From Gemmatimonadales bacterium UBA1120 (GTDB lineage Bacteria; Gemmatimonadota; Gemmatimonadetes; Longimicrobiales; Gaopeijiaceae), in assembly GCA_002313925.1 (NCBI GenBank), contig DCAZ01000085.1, forward strand, positions 17,884 to 25,034: 7,151 nucleotides of DNA, written 5' to 3'. Both the position numbers and the translations under genes were made by a program. The notes under the pieces are model-generated. The model was not told the origin of the DNA and did no database searches. It saw only the letters and a list, made by a program, of their open reading frames with translations. Shown one piece after another: positions 6,424 through 7,151 of this stretch (positions are counted from its first letter, which is position 1; the number at the start of each line of letters is the position of its first letter).

Positions 6424-7059
6424 ATGCACGCGAAGTTTGGAATCACGGTATTGGCCGCACTGGCTGTATCAAGCCTGACCATTACTCAAGATACTGCTGC
6501 TCAAGCTAATCCGGCCCAGAATCACGTCGGGCATGTCGCCGATGGGTTCCGCGGTACACCTGATGGCGTCGGCTTACTCGATGCTGCTATTGCTGAGGCT
6601 GGTGTGGCTGCGCAGCACGCTGGTTTTGCTGCTCGTGATCCCAGCAACCTGGACGGCATGAAACGACACATGGGTCACGTGTTACATGCACTAAACCCAG
6701 AAGAAGTCGAGAGTGGTCCTGGAGCTGGTTATGGTGTCGTGGCAGCTGCCGGCGGGGTTGCACGTCATATCGATCTAGCGGCCAGTTCTGATGGAGCATC
6801 AGATGCCCTTAAGACTCACGCCAATCATGTAAGTACTGCCGCGCAAAACACGGTGGAACGGGCAACACAAATGATTGAGCTGGCCAAGTCCATTCAGGAT
6901 GCGACTTCGGCTTCCGACGCAGCCGGGATGGTTAGTCAATTAGCGGAGCTAGGGGCCCAACTGACGGCCGGTGCCGGTTCTGGATGGCAGGAAGGCGGAC
7001 TGGACGCTTCCCAACAACACCTCGGGTTCATTACGCGTGAGGAGAAACTCGAGAACTAA
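6424..7059 (+). CDS. Secreted histidine-rich helical protein of unknown function
   Basis: I do not recognise a named gene. The 211-residue product starts with a typical Sec signal peptide (MHAKFGITVLAALAVSSL, likely cleaved after TAAQA near residue 28), so the mature protein of about 183 residues should be periplasmic or secreted. It has no cysteine and no CxxCH haem motif, but ten histidines in the mature part: H34, H37, H65, H82, H85, H88, H115, H132, H135 and H199. They form a repeating pattern: xHxxHV at 33-38, 81-86 and 131-136, with a second conserved histidine after the first two in QHAGFAA (65) and RHIDLAA (115), and QQHLGF (199) for the third. Most of the chain looks alpha-helical and alanine-rich, with a G/P/S-rich linker (GPGAGYG) at 98-104. 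A metal- or cofactor-binding helical bundle is a reasonable inference, not a demonstrated role. A strong hairpin follows the stop. Confidence 0.8.
   Translation: MHAKFGITVLAALAVSSLTITQDTAAQANPAQNHVGHVADGFRGTPDGVGLLDAAIAEAGVAAQHAGFAARDPSNLDGMKRHMGHVLHALNPEEVESGPGAGYGVVAAAGGVARHIDLAASSDGASDALKTHANHVSTAAQNTVERATQMIELAKSIQDATSASDAAGMVSQLAELGAQLTAGAGSGWQEGGLDASQQHLGFITREEKLEN
6523..7035 (+). repeat. Three degenerate protein-level repeats inside the His-rich gene
   Basis: Units begin at residues 34, 82 and 132 (bases 6523, 6667 and 6817). Each opens with HxxHV and later carries a second histidine. Units 1 and 2 align well: the G-x-G, AA-x-A-x-GVA-x-x-H-x-x-x-AA and terminal K-x-H positions match, with spacings of 48 and 50 residues. 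Unit 3 has an insertion of about 34 residues before its second histidine (GGLDASQQHLGF). The DNA is too diverged for a nucleotide repeat to be obvious, so the duplication is old. Confidence 0.6.
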
Positions 7060-7082
7060 ACTTGAATTAGCTCTCCTGAATT

Positions 7083-7126
7083 ACGAGCGGCCTGAACTTT
7101 CTATGTTGAAGGTTCAGGCCGCTCGT
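7083..7126 (+). terminator. Strong hairpin, probable transcription terminator
   Basis: Arms 7083-7097 (ACGAGCGGCCTGAAC) and 7112-7126 are perfect 15-bp reverse complements. Four further inner pairs (U-G, U-A, U-A, C-G) leave a 6-nt loop. It lies 23 nt after the stop of the His-rich gene. There is no U tract on either side (GTATTAATAGACC follows on the plus strand), so termination efficiency is uncertain. It might instead be an mRNA-stabilising structure or act on both strands. Confidence 0.6.
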
Positions 7127-7151
7127 GTATTAATAGACCGCTGCAATCGAG

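Overview
The window reads as an ordinary, gene-dense stretch of a Gram-negative-type bacterial chromosome with moderate GC content. The envelope proteins (a lipoprotein signal, a Sec signal, a large membrane-anchored coiled-coil protein) suggest a diderm. The pairing of DUF4159 and DUF4175-like proteins beside rsmI, plus a DUF4296-like lipoprotein, would fit Gemmatimonadota or a relative in the Bacteroidota/FCB direction. That placement is inference from gene content, because no rRNA or marker gene is present. No mobile element, CRISPR array, tRNA or rRNA is visible.

The left three quarters (16-5309) is one minus-strand cluster read in the order trxA, rsmI, DUF4159 protein, DUF4175-like protein. 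The last three genes are tightly packed. rsmI and the DUF4159 gene overlap by 4 nt (ATGA). The DUF4159 and DUF4175-like genes share one base (TAGTG). The DUF4175-like gene ends in a tandem Shine-Dalgarno sequence that probably serves a further gene lying at or beyond the left edge. The cluster therefore joins a cytoplasmic redox protein and an rRNA 2'-O-methyltransferase to two envelope proteins of unknown job.

A short 85-bp divergent spacer (5310-5394) separates this cluster from a plus-strand set of three genes. These are mce (methylmalonyl-CoA epimerase, propionyl-CoA/methylmalonyl-CoA pathway), a small putative lipoprotein resembling DUF4296 proteins, and a secreted histidine-rich helical protein. 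A strong hairpin at 7083-7126 ends this set. The gaps between these genes are 126 and 141 bases, so they may be separate transcription units. There is no gene-free stretch longer than about 150 bases.

The most unusual item is the secreted protein at 6424-7059. It has ten histidines, no cysteine, and a three-fold repeated pattern of an HxxHV motif followed by a second conserved histidine, which suggests a metal- or cofactor-binding helical bundle built by internal duplication. I found no sign of a defence, mobile or secondary-metabolite system, and most of the window is housekeeping.
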